The notes under the pieces were generated by a model. It was not told the origin of the DNA and did not search any database. It was given only the letters and a program-made list of their open reading frames with translations. Shown here piece by piece: positions 51,247 to 59,380 of a DNA stretch of 64,000 bases. Position numbers and translations under genes: made by a program. The stretch spans positions 4,542,501-4,606,500 of the forward strand of contig NZ_CP133111.1 of NCBI RefSeq assembly GCF_033001325.1, in the 5' to 3' direction. Origin of the DNA: Rhodopseudomonas sp. BAL398 (GTDB lineage Bacteria; Pseudomonadota; Alphaproteobacteria; Rhizobiales; Xanthobacteraceae). How positions within the stretch are numbered: position 1 is the stretch's first letter; the number at the start of each line of letters is the position of its first letter.

Positions 51247-54034
51247 AATCGAAGAAGCCATCTCGGCGCTCGCGGAGCGGCCGTTCGACACCGAAGAGTT
51301 TCCCTACGCGTTTCTCGAGGCCTTCGGGAACAAGGAGACCACCCTCAAACGCCTGCGCAAGGGCGAATCAAACAAGTCCGATCTGGGCGGCGTGCTTCAG
51401 ACCAACAACATTCATATCGCTACCTGCAAGTCAGGCGAGGTGACGCGCACGCTGATAGCGTTGAAGGCCAGCCCGGCTACGGCGCGGGCCAAGGCGCGTT
51501 TCGTGTTGGCGACCGACGGCGAGCTGTTCGAAGCCGAAGACCTAACGATCGACGATGCGCCGGTCTCTTGCACCTATGCGGATTTCCCCAACCACTTCGG
51601 CTTCTTTCTACCGCTGGCTGGCATCACCACGGTCAAGCAGGTCCGCGAAAGCTCGTTCGATATTCGGGCGACGAGCCGCCTCAACCGGCTCTATGTCGAG
51701 CTGCTGAAGGACAACCCCGAATGGGGCACCGCGCAGCGCCGGCACGACATGAACCACTTTCTGGCCCGGCTGATCTTCTGTTTCTTTGCGGAAGATACCG
51801 ACATTTTTAACGGCATCGGCGTGTTCACGTCGGCCATCGAGAGAATGAGCGCGAGGGATTCGTCCAACACCCAAGAGGTGATTAGCGAACTTTTCCGCGC
51901 CATGAATACCAAGACTACGGAACGGGCCGCTGCTGGCCTCCCGCGCTGGGCTGATGGTTTTCCCTATGTGAATGGCGGGCTGTTCTCCGGCAGCACGGAT
52001 GTGCCGCGCTTCAGCCGCATCGCGCGATCCTACTTGCTGCACATCGGCAGTCTCGATTGGAAGAAGATCAACCCGGATATTTTCGGATCGATGATCCAGG
52101 CGGTTGCAGACGACGACGAGCGCGGCGCACTTGGCATGCACTACACCAGCGTGCCGAACATCCTGAAGGTGCTGAACCCGCTCTTTCTCGATGACCTGCG
52201 GGAGAAGCTGGATGAGGCTGGCGACAACGTGCGCATGTTGCTCAACTTGCGCAAGCGTATGTCGAAGATCCGCGTGTTCGATCCGGCCTGCGGATCGGGG
52301 AACTTCCTCGTCATCGCGTACAAGGAAATGCGGGCGATCGAAGCGGAAATCAATCGACGCCGCGACGAAGCTGACCGGCGTACCGAGCTTCCGCTGACCA
52401 ACTTTCGCGGGATCGAACTGCGGGATTTCCCCGCCGAGATCGCACGGCTGGCGCTCATCATCGCGGAATACCAATGTGATGTGCTCTATCGCGGCCAGAA
52501 GGAGGCCCTGCGTGATTTCCTGCCGCTCGATGCGCAAAACTGGATCACCTGCGGCAATGCGCTGCGCCTTGATTGGTTGAGCCTGATGGATGCCAAGGGC
52601 ACAGGCGTGAAGCACCATGCGGACGACCTGTTCCACGCGCCGATAGGTCAGGCGGATATCAAATTCGAGAACGAAGGCGGGGAGACATATATCTGCGGAA
52701 ACCCTCCTTATTACGGAGGAAAGCTGCAGAGCGATGAACAGAAGGATGATCTGGAGGCAGCGTTTCAAGGCACGCAAGTCAACTGGAAGTCGCTGGACTA
52801 TGTATCAGGTTGGTTTATGAAAGCCGCTCAATATATTAGCCGTTCAACAGCACATTGCGCTTTAGTTAGTACTAACTCGATCTGTCAAGGGCAGCAAGTT
52901 CCAGTTCTATGGCCTGCGTTGCTTAATGAAGATGTTTCTATTCGATTTGCACACACATCATTTCGTTGGTCGAATTTGGCCACCAATAACGCAGTGGTTG
53001 TCGTCGTAATTGTTGGTCTCAGCCGTCGCGAAGGAGGTATTCGGAAAAAGCTAATATCAACATCTTCAGACGGTGAAGTCACATCAAGGGACGTAGAAAA
53101 CATCAACCCTTACTTAGTCGCAAGCCCCGATGTAATTGTGGAGCCGACAAATTCGCCAAAGAATGGGCTTCCCAATATGGTGTTCGGAAATATGCCGAGA
53201 GATGCTGGGAACCTTCTTCTCAGTTCCGAAGAGCGTAAGCAGATATTGCAGCAATCCGCGAAGGCGGAAAGATTCATCTATGAATTCCGTGGATCTGATG
53301 ACTTTATTCACGATAATAGGCGCTACTGCGTCTGGATTAATGAAGTCGACATAAGCGAAGCGGTGGATATTGTTCCAATTCGAGAGCGGTTAGAGCGAGT
53401 GGCTGATGCCCGTAGAGGAATGAAGGCTGCGTCGACGCAGAAATTTGCCGATCGCCCTCACCGTTTCGTGCAAATTCAAGGCGTCGCAAAGAATCATTCT
53501 ATCATTATTCCCCGCCATACATCCGAGAGGCGTGAATACTTGCCGGTTGGTCTCCTTGATGCCAAATCAATAATCGCTGACAGCGCGCTGGCGATTTATG
53601 ATGAGCCTAATTGGGCGTTATCAATTATCGCTTCTAGACTTCATTTGGTTTGGATAGCTGCCGTCTGTGGAAAAATTAAAACAGATTTTCGCTATTCTAA
53701 TACGATCGGGTGGAATACGTTCCCGATGCCCCGGCTGACGGATAAAAACAGGGAAGACTTAGCTGAGTCTGCCGCTCAAATTCTGATCACTCGTGAGTAT
53801 TATTATCCATCTACAATTGGAGAAATGTATGATCCGGATAAGATGGAGACCGAATTCTCACAGTTACACCAAGCTCACAGACGCAATGATGAGATCGTAG
53901 AGCGTATCTATCTCGGCAGAAGATTTAAGAATGACACGGAAAGGTTGGAGAAGCTCTTCTCACTATACGCGCAGGCGAACGACGGCGAGGTTGTGAAGGA
54001 GCTTGCAACGGCGGGAACGGGGGGGCGGTTATGA
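51233..54034 (+). CDS. MmeI-type class I DNA methyltransferase of module 2
   Basis: 933 residues from the ATG at 51233. Helical spacer typical of MmeI relatives (NHFLARLIFCFFAEDTDIFNGIGVF, FPYVNGGLFSGSTDVPRFSRIARSYLLHIGSLDWKKINPDIFGSMIQAV, GALGMHYTSVPNILKVLNPLFLDDL), motif I FDPACGSGNFLVIAYKEM at about 349, and motif IV CGNPPYYGG at about 489. The N-terminus (about 1-130) lacks the PD-ExK set of MmeI, so cleavage must come from partners. From about 52790 on, the target-recognition part is strongly AT-rich (21/60 G+C in 53641-53700), unlike the 5' half. Expected to methylate adenine at a specific site. Confidence 0.9.
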   Translation: MNAVEIEEAISALAERPFDTEEFPYAFLEAFGNKETTLKRLRKGESNKSDLGGVLQTNNIHIATCKSGEVTRTLIALKASPATARAKARFVLATDGELFEAEDLTIDDAPVSCTYADFPNHFGFFLPLAGITTVKQVRESSFDIRATSRLNRLYVELLKDNPEWGTAQRRHDMNHFLARLIFCFFAEDTDIFNGIGVFTSAIERMSARDSSNTQEVISELFRAMNTKTTERAAAGLPRWADGFPYVNGGLFSGSTDVPRFSRIARSYLLHIGSLDWKKINPDIFGSMIQAVADDDERGALGMHYTSVPNILKVLNPLFLDDLREKLDEAGDNVRMLLNLRKRMSKIRVFDPACGSGNFLVIAYKEMRAIEAEINRRRDEADRRTELPLTNFRGIELRDFPAEIARLALIIAEYQCDVLYRGQKEALRDFLPLDAQNWITCGNALRLDWLSLMDAKGTGVKHHADDLFHAPIGQADIKFENEGGETYICGNPPYYGGKLQSDEQKDDLEAAFQGTQVNWKSLDYVSGWFMKAAQYISRSTAHCALVSTNSICQGQQVPVLWPALLNEDVSIRFAHTSFRWSNLATNNAVVVVVIVGLSRREGGIRKKLISTSSDGEVTSRDVENINPYLVASPDVIVEPTNSPKNGLPNMVFGNMPRDAGNLLLSSEERKQILQQSAKAERFIYEFRGSDDFIHDNRRYCVWINEVDISEAVDIVPIRERLERVADARRGMKAASTQKFADRPHRFVQIQGVAKNHSIIIPRHTSERREYLPVGLLDAKSIIADSALAIYDEPNWALSIIASRLHLVWIAAVCGKIKTDFRYSNTIGWNTFPMPRLTDKNREDLAESAAQILITREYYYPSTIGEMYDPDKMETEFSQLHQAHRRNDEIVERIYLGRRFKNDTERLEKLFSLYAQANDGEVVKELATAGTGGRL

Positions 54035-55125
54035 GCAAGGTCGGTTACATTGCGCAACCAGCGACGACAACGACGCTGGATGCTATAGAGGCTTTTGCAA
54101 AGGCCGATGACTTAGCATGTCTTGACACTGCAGCCGCCTATGTCACCGCCAGTGGCGTTCATGATCTTTTAGTGCGGATGGATGCGGCACTAAACGGTGC
54201 GTGGAAAGGTGTAAAAAAGCGCTGGATAACATCGTTCGATTACTGTCGGACGCAGCCGGTTGCGCTGGAGACCTTGTTGTCACTTCCCGCCTCATCAGTG
54301 CGTGTCTACGACGCGCATTTCTGTCTTTCACACAGCGGGATGCCAAAGGTTCCTTTTCATCCAAAAGTGTTTCTCTTCCGTGGAAAGGAGCAGGACTACG
54401 CACTTGCGGGGTCTGGAAATCTGTCACGGTCTGGATTGTCCCGCGGAGTCGAGGTTGGCCTGACCCTAGCGGTGAAGCGAAGCAATCCGGTTGAGCCCAG
54501 TTCTGCAGCCTCAATAAAGGGCCTACGAAACTGGTATACAGCGACTTGGAATGCCTCGGATCCCTTGGATGCCATCCTGCTTAAGAGATACGCTAATCTG
54601 TTTGACAGCGTGCCTAAACTTCAGAACCCGACACCCACAGAAGATGACCTGGCTAGTGGCGATACCACCAGAGGGGCTCTCACCGGTACGGACTTGCAGA
54701 AACTTAGGGTATGTTCAAACTTCTGGGTAGAGGCAGGCAATATTACGAAAAATAGAGGCCCAAAGCTCCCAGGAAATCAACTGATGCTGAAGCGTCTTTC
54801 GCGCGTTTATTTTGGGTTTAATCCAGCGGCCGTTCCACAAAATACGTCAATCGGAAGCGTAAACATGCATTTCGACGGCGGTCCGGTGGATCAATATACA
54901 TTATCGTATAGCGATAATAAGATGGATAAACTTAATCTCCCTATGCCTGGCGCCGCGGGTCCAGCCGCATACGACAATCGGGTTTTGTTATTCACTCAGA
55001 TTGGGGCTGACTTATTTAACTTAACTGTTGGAACGAACGCCGACAAAGGCAGCTGGCTAAAGCGCAGCAAAGCCATTGGCGCTAATTTCAAGATGTCGAG
55101 TGGCCGCGAGTGGGGGGTATTTTGA
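54031..55125 (+). CDS. PLD-family nuclease-like protein of module 2
   Basis: 364 residues, start overlapping the methyltransferase stop (ATGA). One HKD motif: PFHPKVFLFRGKEQDYALAGSGNLSRSGLSRGVEVG, with HxK at about 109-111 and GSGN at about 127. Single-HKD proteins dimerise to make an active site, as in BfiI or NgoFVII-like restriction enzymes. The C-terminal 180 residues (NFWVEAGNITKNRGPKLPGNQ) may bind DNA. The gene shares the AT-rich composition of the preceding target-recognition region, so the two were probably acquired or exchanged together. Candidate cleavage subunit. Confidence 0.85.
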   Translation: MSKVGYIAQPATTTTLDAIEAFAKADDLACLDTAAAYVTASGVHDLLVRMDAALNGAWKGVKKRWITSFDYCRTQPVALETLLSLPASSVRVYDAHFCLSHSGMPKVPFHPKVFLFRGKEQDYALAGSGNLSRSGLSRGVEVGLTLAVKRSNPVEPSSAASIKGLRNWYTATWNASDPLDAILLKRYANLFDSVPKLQNPTPTEDDLASGDTTRGALTGTDLQKLRVCSNFWVEAGNITKNRGPKLPGNQLMLKRLSRVYFGFNPAAVPQNTSIGSVNMHFDGGPVDQYTLSYSDNKMDKLNLPMPGAAGPAAYDNRVLLFTQIGADLFNLTVGTNADKGSWLKRSKAIGANFKMSSGREWGVF

Positions 55126-57200
55126 TGGAAGAATCGAAATCTATTGATAATCTAAAGCTGGCGGTCCCCTCCGTTTCGGTCAGGTACGCCTCCAATGGTA
55201 GCTCGACAAGAGCCAACGAGTTCGGCATGCGGCCGATGCAGGAGCGCGCATTCGAGAAGCGAGGTGAGCAATATCTGTTGATCAAGTCGCCGCCGGCATC
55301 GGGCAAGAGCCGCGCGCTGATGTTCATCGCGCTCGACAAGCTGGCCAATCAGGGCGTCAAGCAGGCCATCATCGTCGTGCCGGAAAGATCCATCGGCTCC
55401 AGCTTCCATGACGAGGCGTTGAGCAAGCACGGCTTCTGGGCGGACTGGCACGTCGAGCCGAAGTGGAACTTGTGCGACGCACCGGGCAACGACAACGGCG
55501 GCAAGGTCAATGCGCTGGGGGCTTTCCTGGAAAGCCGCGACAAGGTTCTGGTCTGCACTCATGCGACTTTCCGCTTCGCCGTCGACAGATTCGGGCTTGA
55601 GGCGTTCGATGAGCGGCTAATTGCGGTGGACGAGTTCCACCATGTATCCGCCAATCCAGATAACAAGCTAGGCATTCATCTGGGCGGATTCATGAGCCGT
55701 GACCGCGTGCATATTGTCGCGATGACCGGGTCTTATTTCCGGGGGGACGCGGAAGCCGTGCTGGCCCCGCAGGACGAAGGCAAGTTCGAAAGCGTTACCT
55801 ACACCTATTATGAGCAGCTCAACGGCTATCAGTATCTGAAGCAGCTCGACATCGGCTATTTCTTCTACTCGGATTCCTATGCCGACGACATTTTAAAGGT
55901 ACTGAACCCGGCCGAGAAGACGATTATCCACATCCCGAACGTCAATTCGCGCGAGAGCACGAAGGACAAGATTAAGGAGGTGGAGCACATCATTGAAGAG
56001 TTGGGCGCTTGGCAGGGGACCGACCCGGCCACCGGATTCCAACTGGTCAAGACGCCGGAAGGCCGGATCCTGCGTATCGCCGATCTGGTCGATGATGACT
56101 CCGCCAAGCGGGACCGGGTTTCGGCCGCGCTGAAAGATTCATCGCAGAAAAACAACCGTGATCACGTCGACATCATCATCGCGCTTGGCATGGCGAAGGA
56201 AGGCTTCGACTGGATCTGGTGCGAACACGCGCTGACGGTCGGCTATCGCTCCAGCCTTACCGAGATTGTGCAGATCATCGGCCGCGCCACCCGCGATGCG
56301 CCGGGCAAGATCCGCGCCCGCTTCTCGAACTTGATTGCCGAGCCCGCCGCCGCCGATGACATCGTGACCGAGGCCGTCAACGACACGCTGAAGGCCATCG
56401 CGGCGAGCCTGCTCATGGAGCAGGTGTTGGCGCCGCGCTTCGAGTTCAAGCCGAAGAACCCGCAAAACGGGCCGTCGCCGGGCTTCGACTATGGTGAAGG
56501 CGGCTTCGATCCGAGCAAGTGCAACGTTGGCTTCAACGAGGACTCCGGCAAGTTCCAGATCGAGATCAAGGGCTTGGCTACGCCCAAGAGCGAGGAAGCG
56601 ACCCGCATCTGCCAGGAAGATCTGAATGAGGTGATCGCGGCCTTCGTCCAGGACAGGACGACGATTGAACGTGGCCTGTTCGACGAGGAGATGGTTCCCG
56701 AGGAACTGACCCAGGTGCGTATGGGCAAGATTATCAAGGACAAGTTCCCGCAGCTCGACGCGGAGGACCAGGAGGCTGTTCGCCAGCATGCCGTGGCGGC
56801 GTTGAGTCTGACCCAGAAGGCGAAAGAAGTCGCGGCGGGCAGCGCGCTGGGTGACGAGAGCGCGAATACCGCCTTTGTTGATGGCGTGCGGAAGTTCGCG
56901 ATGGACGTGCGCGAGTTGGACATCGACTTGATCGACCGGATCAATCCCTTCGGGGAGGCCTATGCGATCCTCGCCAAGACCATGAGCGAGGAAAGCCTGA
57001 AACAGGTCGCCGCAGCGATTGCCGCCAAGCGCACCAGCCTGACGCCGGAGGAGGCTAAGGTGATCGCCAAGCGCGCCGTTGAGTTCAAGCGGGAACGCGG
57101 ACGTCTGCCGTCGATCAGCTCGGCTGATGCTTGGGAAAAGCACTTGGCTGAAGGCGCCGCAGCGTTCGTCCGCTTCAAGGATGAGGGCCGCTATGAGTGA
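55125..57200 (+). CDS. SF2 helicase (DEAD/DEAH-like) of module 2
   Basis: 691 residues from the ATG at 55125 (TGATG overlap with the PLD stop). Motif I SPPASGKSRALMF at about 52-64, motif II LIAVDEFHHVS at about 167, motif III IVAMTGSYFRGD, and motif VI EIVQIIGRATRDAPGK at about 380. The C-terminal 250 residues are helical and without a known domain. The composition returns to high GC within the first 20 codons (41/60 in 56341-56400). Likely a DNA translocase linking recognition to cleavage. Confidence 0.92.
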   Translation: MEESKSIDNLKLAVPSVSVRYASNGSSTRANEFGMRPMQERAFEKRGEQYLLIKSPPASGKSRALMFIALDKLANQGVKQAIIVVPERSIGSSFHDEALSKHGFWADWHVEPKWNLCDAPGNDNGGKVNALGAFLESRDKVLVCTHATFRFAVDRFGLEAFDERLIAVDEFHHVSANPDNKLGIHLGGFMSRDRVHIVAMTGSYFRGDAEAVLAPQDEGKFESVTYTYYEQLNGYQYLKQLDIGYFFYSDSYADDILKVLNPAEKTIIHIPNVNSRESTKDKIKEVEHIIEELGAWQGTDPATGFQLVKTPEGRILRIADLVDDDSAKRDRVSAALKDSSQKNNRDHVDIIIALGMAKEGFDWIWCEHALTVGYRSSLTEIVQIIGRATRDAPGKIRARFSNLIAEPAAADDIVTEAVNDTLKAIAASLLMEQVLAPRFEFKPKNPQNGPSPGFDYGEGGFDPSKCNVGFNEDSGKFQIEIKGLATPKSEEATRICQEDLNEVIAAFVQDRTTIERGLFDEEMVPEELTQVRMGKIIKDKFPQLDAEDQEAVRQHAVAALSLTQKAKEVAAGSALGDESANTAFVDGVRKFAMDVRELDIDLIDRINPFGEAYAILAKTMSEESLKQVAAAIAAKRTSLTPEEAKVIAKRAVEFKRERGRLPSISSADAWEKHLAEGAAAFVRFKDEGRYE

Positions 57201-58392
57201 CCTCGACCTTGATGAACTGCGCTCGGAACTCGACGATTTCGCGCAACCGGAAAAGAAAGGCGGCCCTTCGCCCCGCGAGGAGCGCATCATCGCGGGATTT
57301 GAGGAAATTCAGCGCTTTGTCGAGAAAAACGGTCACGCTCCGCGCCTCGGCGAGGACGGCGACATATTCGAACGGCTGTACGCCGTGCGGCTCGATCGAC
57401 TGCGTGCGCTGGAAGATTGCCGCTCCCTCCTCAGGCTGTTTGATCACCAGGGACTGCTGACCGGCGCGCCGTTCACGTCGTCTGCGCCGGCCGACGGAAT
57501 GGACGCGGACGAGCTGCTTGCCGAATTGGAAGGTGCCGCGGGTTCATCTGACATCACCAAGCTGCGCCATGTACGCACCAGCGCCGAAAAGCGCGAGTCC
57601 GAAGAAATCGCGAGCCGGGAAAAGTGCCTCGATTTCGAAACGTTCAAACCGCTATTCGAGCAGGTGCAGAGCGACCTCGAAAGGGGGCTCCGCACCACAA
57701 GGCCGTTCGTCAAGGATGCAGGGTTCCTCAAGGCCGACGTTCAGGCGGGCCAGTTCTTCATCCTTGGCGGCCAGACCGCCTATGTCGCCAAGGTCGGAGA
57801 GCCGATAAAGGCGCCGAACGGCGAAACGGACGCGCGGCTCAGGGTTATCTACTCCAATGGCACCGAGAGCGACCTGCTGCTGCGGTCGCTCCAGCGCGCA
57901 CTTTACAAGGATGAGGCTGGCCGGCGGATCACCGAGCCGAGCGCGGGACCATTGTTCGACGACCAGACGGGTGATGGCGATCAAGCGAGCGGAACGATTT
58001 ACGTGTTGCGCAGCAAATCCGACTATCCGCTGGTCGCCGCGAACCGCGAAATCCTGCACAAGATTGGCGTGACGGGCGGCAGCGTGGAGCGGCGTATCGC
58101 CAACGCTCGCTTCGATCCAACCTACCTCATGGCCGATGTCGAGATCGTCGCTACTTACGAGCTCTACAACGTCAACCGCGCGAAGCTTGAGACCTTGATC
58201 CACAAGGTCTTTGGCGCGGCGCGGCTGGATGTCGAGATCAAGGATCGCTTCGGCCAGCCGATCGTGCCCAAGGAGTGGTTCTTGGTTCCTCTGTTTGCCG
58301 TGGATGAGGCCGTCGTCCGCATAAAGGACGGTACGATCACGGGATACGTCTACGATCCGCAGACTGCGCGTTTGGTGCATCGAGAACGCTGA
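57193..58392 (+). CDS. T5orf172-type GIY-YIG protein of module 2
   Basis: 399 residues from the ATG at 57193, overlapping the helicase gene by 8 bp. An acidic helical N-terminal part (about 1-170) precedes a small beta domain and a C-terminal T5orf172/Mug113 GIY-YIG domain at about 265-350: GTIYVLRSKSDYPLVAANREILHKIGVTGGSVERRIANARFD, then KLETLIHKVFGAARLDVEI. The family's nuclease residues are partly visible (IYV, KIGVT, R of VERRI, E of LETL). Last gene of the module, so a second nuclease beside PLD. Confidence 0.9.
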   Translation: MSDLDLDELRSELDDFAQPEKKGGPSPREERIIAGFEEIQRFVEKNGHAPRLGEDGDIFERLYAVRLDRLRALEDCRSLLRLFDHQGLLTGAPFTSSAPADGMDADELLAELEGAAGSSDITKLRHVRTSAEKRESEEIASREKCLDFETFKPLFEQVQSDLERGLRTTRPFVKDAGFLKADVQAGQFFILGGQTAYVAKVGEPIKAPNGETDARLRVIYSNGTESDLLLRSLQRALYKDEAGRRITEPSAGPLFDDQTGDGDQASGTIYVLRSKSDYPLVAANREILHKIGVTGGSVERRIANARFDPTYLMADVEIVATYELYNVNRAKLETLIHKVFGAARLDVEIKDRFGQPIVPKEWFLVPLFAVDEAVVRIKDGTITGYVYDPQTARLVHRER

Positions 58393-58468
58393 CTTCACCG
58401 ATACCCGTTAAGAGTACCCGCGAAAGCGATCACCCGATTTTGACGTGAAGGGGGCCGCGAATGCCCGT

Positions 58469-59380
58469 TCAGCTCACGGTGAAAAATCGATCCGAATATC
58501 GATTGAACGCAGTGATCGCGCTCCTGCGTATCGGGGCCTCCCGCTGATAGATATCTGCATGAAGAAAGCTGATCTCAGCAGATAAATCGGCTTCGGTAAC
58601 ATCGATCCACCAGCCGCGCGGCTGTCTTGTGTTGTCACCGTTCCAGCGATATCCGCGCGCCTTCAGAATATCCTTCTTCTCGAAGGGCGAATTCTCGGCC
58701 CAGCATCGGACGCTATTGGTCCTCGCAGAGGCGAGGAGCACCTTAAGCGCGCTTGTTCCGGTCGCCGCCAACGGTCGCGCCAGAAGCTCCACGGCTGCAT
58801 GGCAGTCATGAACGGCGCGATGTCGATCATAGTAGAAGCCGCTTGTGGCAGCGAGAAACGCAAGTTTGTTGGTCTCGAAGCCATGATCCTTCCAAGGCAC
58901 TTCGCTCATCGAGCAAGCCCACGGATTACGTGCGAAGGATGGGCAGAACTTCTCCATGAAGCGGCGATCGAACGCGGCGTTGTGTGCAACTATCAGGCTC
59001 CCTCCCGCAAAGCGGCTGACCGAATCAGGATCAATGGACTTCCCGGCGACCATGTCCTGGTCGATTCCGGTTAGCTTCGTCACCTCGGCGGGAATCGGGC
59101 GAGTCGGTTGACGTAGTTCGTTGAAGGGGACGCCGACGCCAACAATCTCGTCGTCGTCGGAGTAAAAGAACGGGAGCATGGCAAGTTCGATAATCTCATC
59201 AACGTCGGGATCCAGCCCTGTCGTTTCGACGTCCAAGAGCACGCCCCGCTTTGACCCAGGGGGCGCCTCGGCCTGACTTGTGCCTGGCCTAAGGCGCCGG
59301 AGAACGCGATAGTCGCCGGTGGCCTCAAGTATGGCCGCCATTTGCTCCGAAGAGAGGATTTTTTCCAGTTCAGAATTCAT
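58469..59380 (-). CDS. DEDDh 3'-5' exonuclease of module 3
   Basis: 303 residues from the ATG at 59380, overlapping the herA stop by 11 bp. DnaQ-type motifs: LLDVETTGLDPDVDEIIELA (Asp50, Glu52), LIVAHNAAFDRRFMEKFCP (Exo II) and HRAVHDCHAAVELL (Exo III, His and Asp). The C-terminal 100 residues (KARGYRWNGDNTRQPRGWWIDV) look like the add-on of some stand-alone DnaQ-like exonucleases. Would degrade DNA or RNA 3' ends. The tight coupling to herA suggests it is a third part of the SIR2-HerA system. Convergent with module 2, 76 bp apart. Confidence 0.9.
   Translation of the reverse strand: MNSELEKILSSEQMAAILEATGDYRVLRRLRPGTSQAEAPPGSKRGVLLDVETTGLDPDVDEIIELAMLPFFYSDDDEIVGVGVPFNELRQPTRPIPAEVTKLTGIDQDMVAGKSIDPDSVSRFAGGSLIVAHNAAFDRRFMEKFCPSFARNPWACSMSEVPWKDHGFETNKLAFLAATSGFYYDRHRAVHDCHAAVELLARPLAATGTSALKVLLASARTNSVRCWAENSPFEKKDILKARGYRWNGDNTRQPRGWWIDVTEADLSAEISFLHADIYQREAPIRRSAITAFNRYSDRFFTVS

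Noticed and set aside
50944-58392. DISARM
   Set aside because: DISARM needs a DUF1998 protein and a DrmA-type helicase; neither is present, and the methyltransferase is of MmeI type. Methyltransferase plus PLD plus helicase alone is not enough.
58392-58469. Terminator between convergent modules 2 and 3
   Set aside because: CTTCAC and GTGAAG can pair, but over a loop of more than 40 nt; too weak to call.
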